A stretch of 8,201 nt of DNA from Acidobacteriota bacterium. GTDB lineage: Bacteria > Acidobacteriota > UBA890 > WLXD01. Each line of letters opens with the position of its first letter. Positions within the stretch are counted from its first letter, which is position 1. This document shows, piece after piece, positions 7,157 through 8,201 of this stretch. The notes under the pieces are model-generated. The model had not been told where the DNA came from and did no database searches. It saw nothing but the letters and a program-made list of their open reading frames with translations. A program made the position numbers and the translations under genes. Location of the stretch: NCBI GenBank assembly GCA_022571615.1, contig JACZXM010000110.1:1-8201 (forward strand), written 5' to 3'.

Positions 7157-7229
7157 GGGCCGTTAGCTCAGTTGGCAGAGCACCGGCCTTTTAAGCCGGG
7201 AGTCCAGGGTTCGATCCCCTGACGGCCCA
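7157..7229 (+). tRNA. tRNA-Lys (anticodon TTT)
   Basis: The 73-base sequence folds fully. The acceptor strand GGGCCGT pairs with ACGGCCC, the D arm starts GCTC and closes with GAGC, the anticodon stem CCGGC/GCCGG holds the loop CTTTTAA with TTT at positions 34-36, and the T arm is CAGGG-TTCGATC-CCCTG. The discriminator is A, and the 3' CCA is not encoded (TCT follows). It reads lysine codons AAA and AAG. tRNA-Glu follows 39 bases later on the same strand, probably in the same transcript. Confidence 0.97.
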
Positions 7230-7268
7230 TCTCGCAACACCCGGCCGCTCTGCCCGCGATCTCCGGGT

Positions 7269-7343
<75 letters not shown>

Positions 7344-7587
7344 CTCCTATTAACCCGTTGTTACGCAATGACTTACGGCGGTCGTCGAAACGGTGAATGA
7401 CGGCCGGCCCAGGGCGAATCACTTAACTTTCACTTAACTTACGCGGGCGTATTCCGGCGTACGGCTGCGTACGTGTTGGTTGACGTCGCGCACGCCGGTC
7501 GAGCCCCCCTTTCGGCGTTGCGGGCCTCCGAGGTAGTGAGGGGGTAACGGAAAGGTCGGCTGCTTCCCGCGGAACAAGGGGATTCGG
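7344..7587. other. Intergenic region after the tRNAs
   Basis: This region has no supportable gene on either strand. It holds the 11-base tandem repeat described separately and a seven-base inverted repeat (CCGGCGT 7454-7460, ACGCCGG 7492-7498) with a 31-base loop that itself contains further short repeats of CGTACG type. No T-tailed hairpin marks the end of the tRNA transcript. By position it is where an attachment-site scar would be expected if an element had integrated at tRNA-Glu, but no second copy of the tRNA 3' end is in the window to prove this. Confidence 0.5.
7419..7440. repeat. Perfect tandem repeat, two copies of 11 bases
   Basis: TCACTTAACTT occurs twice back to back. It is AT-rich within GC-rich surroundings and spaced at one DNA helix turn, as expected for paired protein-binding sites such as regulator or recombinase arm sites. 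A shorter related string, GACTTACG, occurs about 50 bases upstream. Its function is unknown. Confidence 0.6.
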
Positions 7588-7773
7588 ATGCACTGTTGGG
7601 CCTCCATCTTGGGCGACTGTGAGGGGGGCCGTCAGTCGGGCGAGCACGTCGTGTCGAAGGGACTATTTCGAGGCAAGGCGGTCCATGTCCGCGGCTTCCA
7701 GTGGTGCGCTGGGGAGTTCAAGACAATCGGCATCAAGGTCTCCTGTCGGCAAACAGGTCCGGCAGCACCTTGA
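7588..7773 (+). pseudogene. N-terminal stump of an HNH-like zinc-binding protein
   Basis: ATG at 7588 follows AAGGGGA (7576-7582) at a normal distance. The first 49 residues look like a real protein: MHCWASILGDC, then SGEHVVSKGLF, then VRGFQWCAGEFKTIGI. The pattern of spaced cysteines (Cys3, Cys11, Cys40) with a Glu-His pair (19-20) resembles HNH-endonuclease-like domains, in which an EH motif follows the first cysteine knuckle; I recall similar uncharacterised bacterial proteins with the WC..E.KTIG segment, but cannot check this. After about residue 50 the frame runs into DNA that is antisense to a kinase gene, giving a meaningless tail that stops at 7771. The conserved remainder, which should hold the second half of the domain, is missing. 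The functional gene would be longer, so this is a truncated copy. Confidence 0.5.
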
Positions 7774-7882
7774 TCGCCACCTCGCGCTTCAGCTTCGTAT
7801 CCCGCGCCCGATACACCTCTCCCATGCCGCCCTTACCGAGCGGTTCGAGGATCTCGTAATGACCGAGGGTTTTGCCGACCAA
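7733..7882 (-). pseudogene. N-terminal stump of a PknB-type Ser/Thr protein kinase
   Basis: The frame begins [20 protein letters not shown] and continues [20 protein letters not shown], the unmistakable start of a bacterial Hanks-type kinase: the glycine-rich ATP loop (GKGGMGEVY) and the invariant Lys of VAIK. The likely start is TTG at 7882, with AGGAAG eight bases upstream. The frame extends upstream to 8197 but reads Arg/Pro-rich noise there. After LPDLFAD the protein should run on (usually DPERLARF and about 250 more kinase residues), but here it ends RRP-stop. Only subdomains I and II remain; the catalytic HRD and DFG motifs are absent, so the 49-residue product cannot be a kinase. The DNA beyond the break belongs to the oppositely oriented HNH-like stump. 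This is a truncation by rearrangement rather than a point mutation. Confidence 0.85.
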
Positions 7883-7917
7883 GATGATGGCTTCCTGTCG
7901 GGAGAAGAGCCGGCAGG

Positions 7918-7923
7918 ATTGTA
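7918..7923 (-). promoter_or_regulatory. Candidate -10 box of the kinase gene
   Basis: On the minus strand this reads TACAAT, five of six bases of the consensus, about 36 bases upstream of the TTG start and before AGGAAG at 7891-7896. The matching -35 region (CTGTAA, 18 bases upstream) is poor. It suggests that the promoter and leader of the kinase gene were kept when its body was lost. Confidence 0.4.
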
Positions 7924-8052
7924 GTCGGAAGGCGCAGCGGCTTACAGAGGGCAGAGGGAATGGGGGCGGGGCTGATGTTACTGGCTCTAAAACTTTCGCC
8001 GAGGCGCTGGTGAGGTGCGTGCCGCGGCTCGTCGCGCAAGGTACGCGTCCGA

Positions 8053-8201
8053 TCAGCCGCCGTCCGAGGTGGTTCCCCCTGCGGCTCCCTTCAGCTGGAC
8101 GACGATCACCTCTATCGGCTCGGGACCTTCGTTCACATCGCCGTGGAGCTCTCCGGGCGGGTCGGCATCCAGCCAGTAGGCTTTCCCCGTCTCCCACGTC
8201 A
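8053..8201 (-). CDS. Cupin-domain protein, C-terminal part (5' end outside window)
   Basis: The minus-strand frame enters from the right edge and ends at TGA (8055-8053), giving 49 residues. It reads [20 protein letters not shown], then [17 protein letters not shown] and a flexible Gly/Thr tail. Small single-domain cupins end this way: a beta strand around [12 protein letters not shown] with a possible metal-binding His, the loop DVNEG, and a last strand VIVVQLK. Such proteins are metal-dependent enzymes or small-molecule binders, and the substrate cannot be told from this part. It is upstream of the kinase stump on the same strand, separated by about 170 bases that carry the kinase promoter candidate, so they are probably separate transcripts. 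Codon use looks native to the genome. Confidence 0.7.
   Translation of the reverse strand, partial: TWETGKAYWLDADPPGELHGDVNEGPEPIEVIVVQLKGAAGGTTSDGG

Noticed and set aside
6779..7222. Plus-strand 147-residue open frame running into tRNA-Lys
   Set aside because: It overlaps nearly all of the tRNA; only a short part resembles a recombinase, and the frame changes there.
7454..7498. Inverted repeat as a terminator of the tRNA transcript
   Set aside because: The stem is only seven bases with a 31-base loop and no following T run.
7883..8197. Upstream extension of the kinase frame
   Set aside because: It is Arg-rich noise overlapping the cupin gene end on the same strand in another frame; the kinase family starts at the [10 protein letters not shown] segment.

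Overview
The window is GC-rich chromosomal DNA from a bacterium, most likely Gram-negative because two genes encode predicted lipoproteins with signal peptides. The kinase N-terminus near the right end has a wording common in Acidobacteriota and neighbouring, mostly uncultivated, phyla. That is the only taxonomic hint and it is weak.

The left part (1-5360) is compact and ordinary. It holds the 3' end of a phosphatidylserine synthase gene (pssA) and, overlapping it by four bases, an aspartate-semialdehyde dehydrogenase-like gene whose usual catalytic Cys and His are not in place. On the opposite strand lies a two-gene unit: histidine ammonia-lyase (hutH), then a HEAT-repeat lipoprotein coupled by a TGATG stop/start overlap. 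No other hut gene is present. Divergent from hutH, across a 240-base intergenic region, is a complete adenylosuccinate synthase gene (purA).

The right part (5361-8201) is different: gene-poor and full of fragments. After purA comes a short methyltransferase-like gene start that loses its frame, then about 430 bases with no supportable gene, then one intact gene for a small lipoprotein of unknown function (5938-6699). Next is a frameshifted remnant that looks like a tyrosine recombinase, directly upstream of a tRNA-Lys(TTT)/tRNA-Glu(TTC) pair. Beyond the tRNAs is a perfect 11-base tandem repeat, then two convergent gene stumps meeting tail to tail near 7740: the N-terminus of an HNH-like protein (+) and the N-terminus of a Ser/Thr protein kinase (-). 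The C-terminal end of a cupin-domain protein runs off the right edge.

The simplest reading is a conserved housekeeping block next to a decayed, recombination-prone tRNA locus where mobile elements have come and gone. I found no intact novel multi-gene system. The most noteworthy points are the double-truncation junction at about 7740, the recombinase remnant at the tRNAs, the catalytically altered dehydrogenase paralogue, and a tRNA promoter placed so close that the transcript may start at the mature tRNA 5' end.
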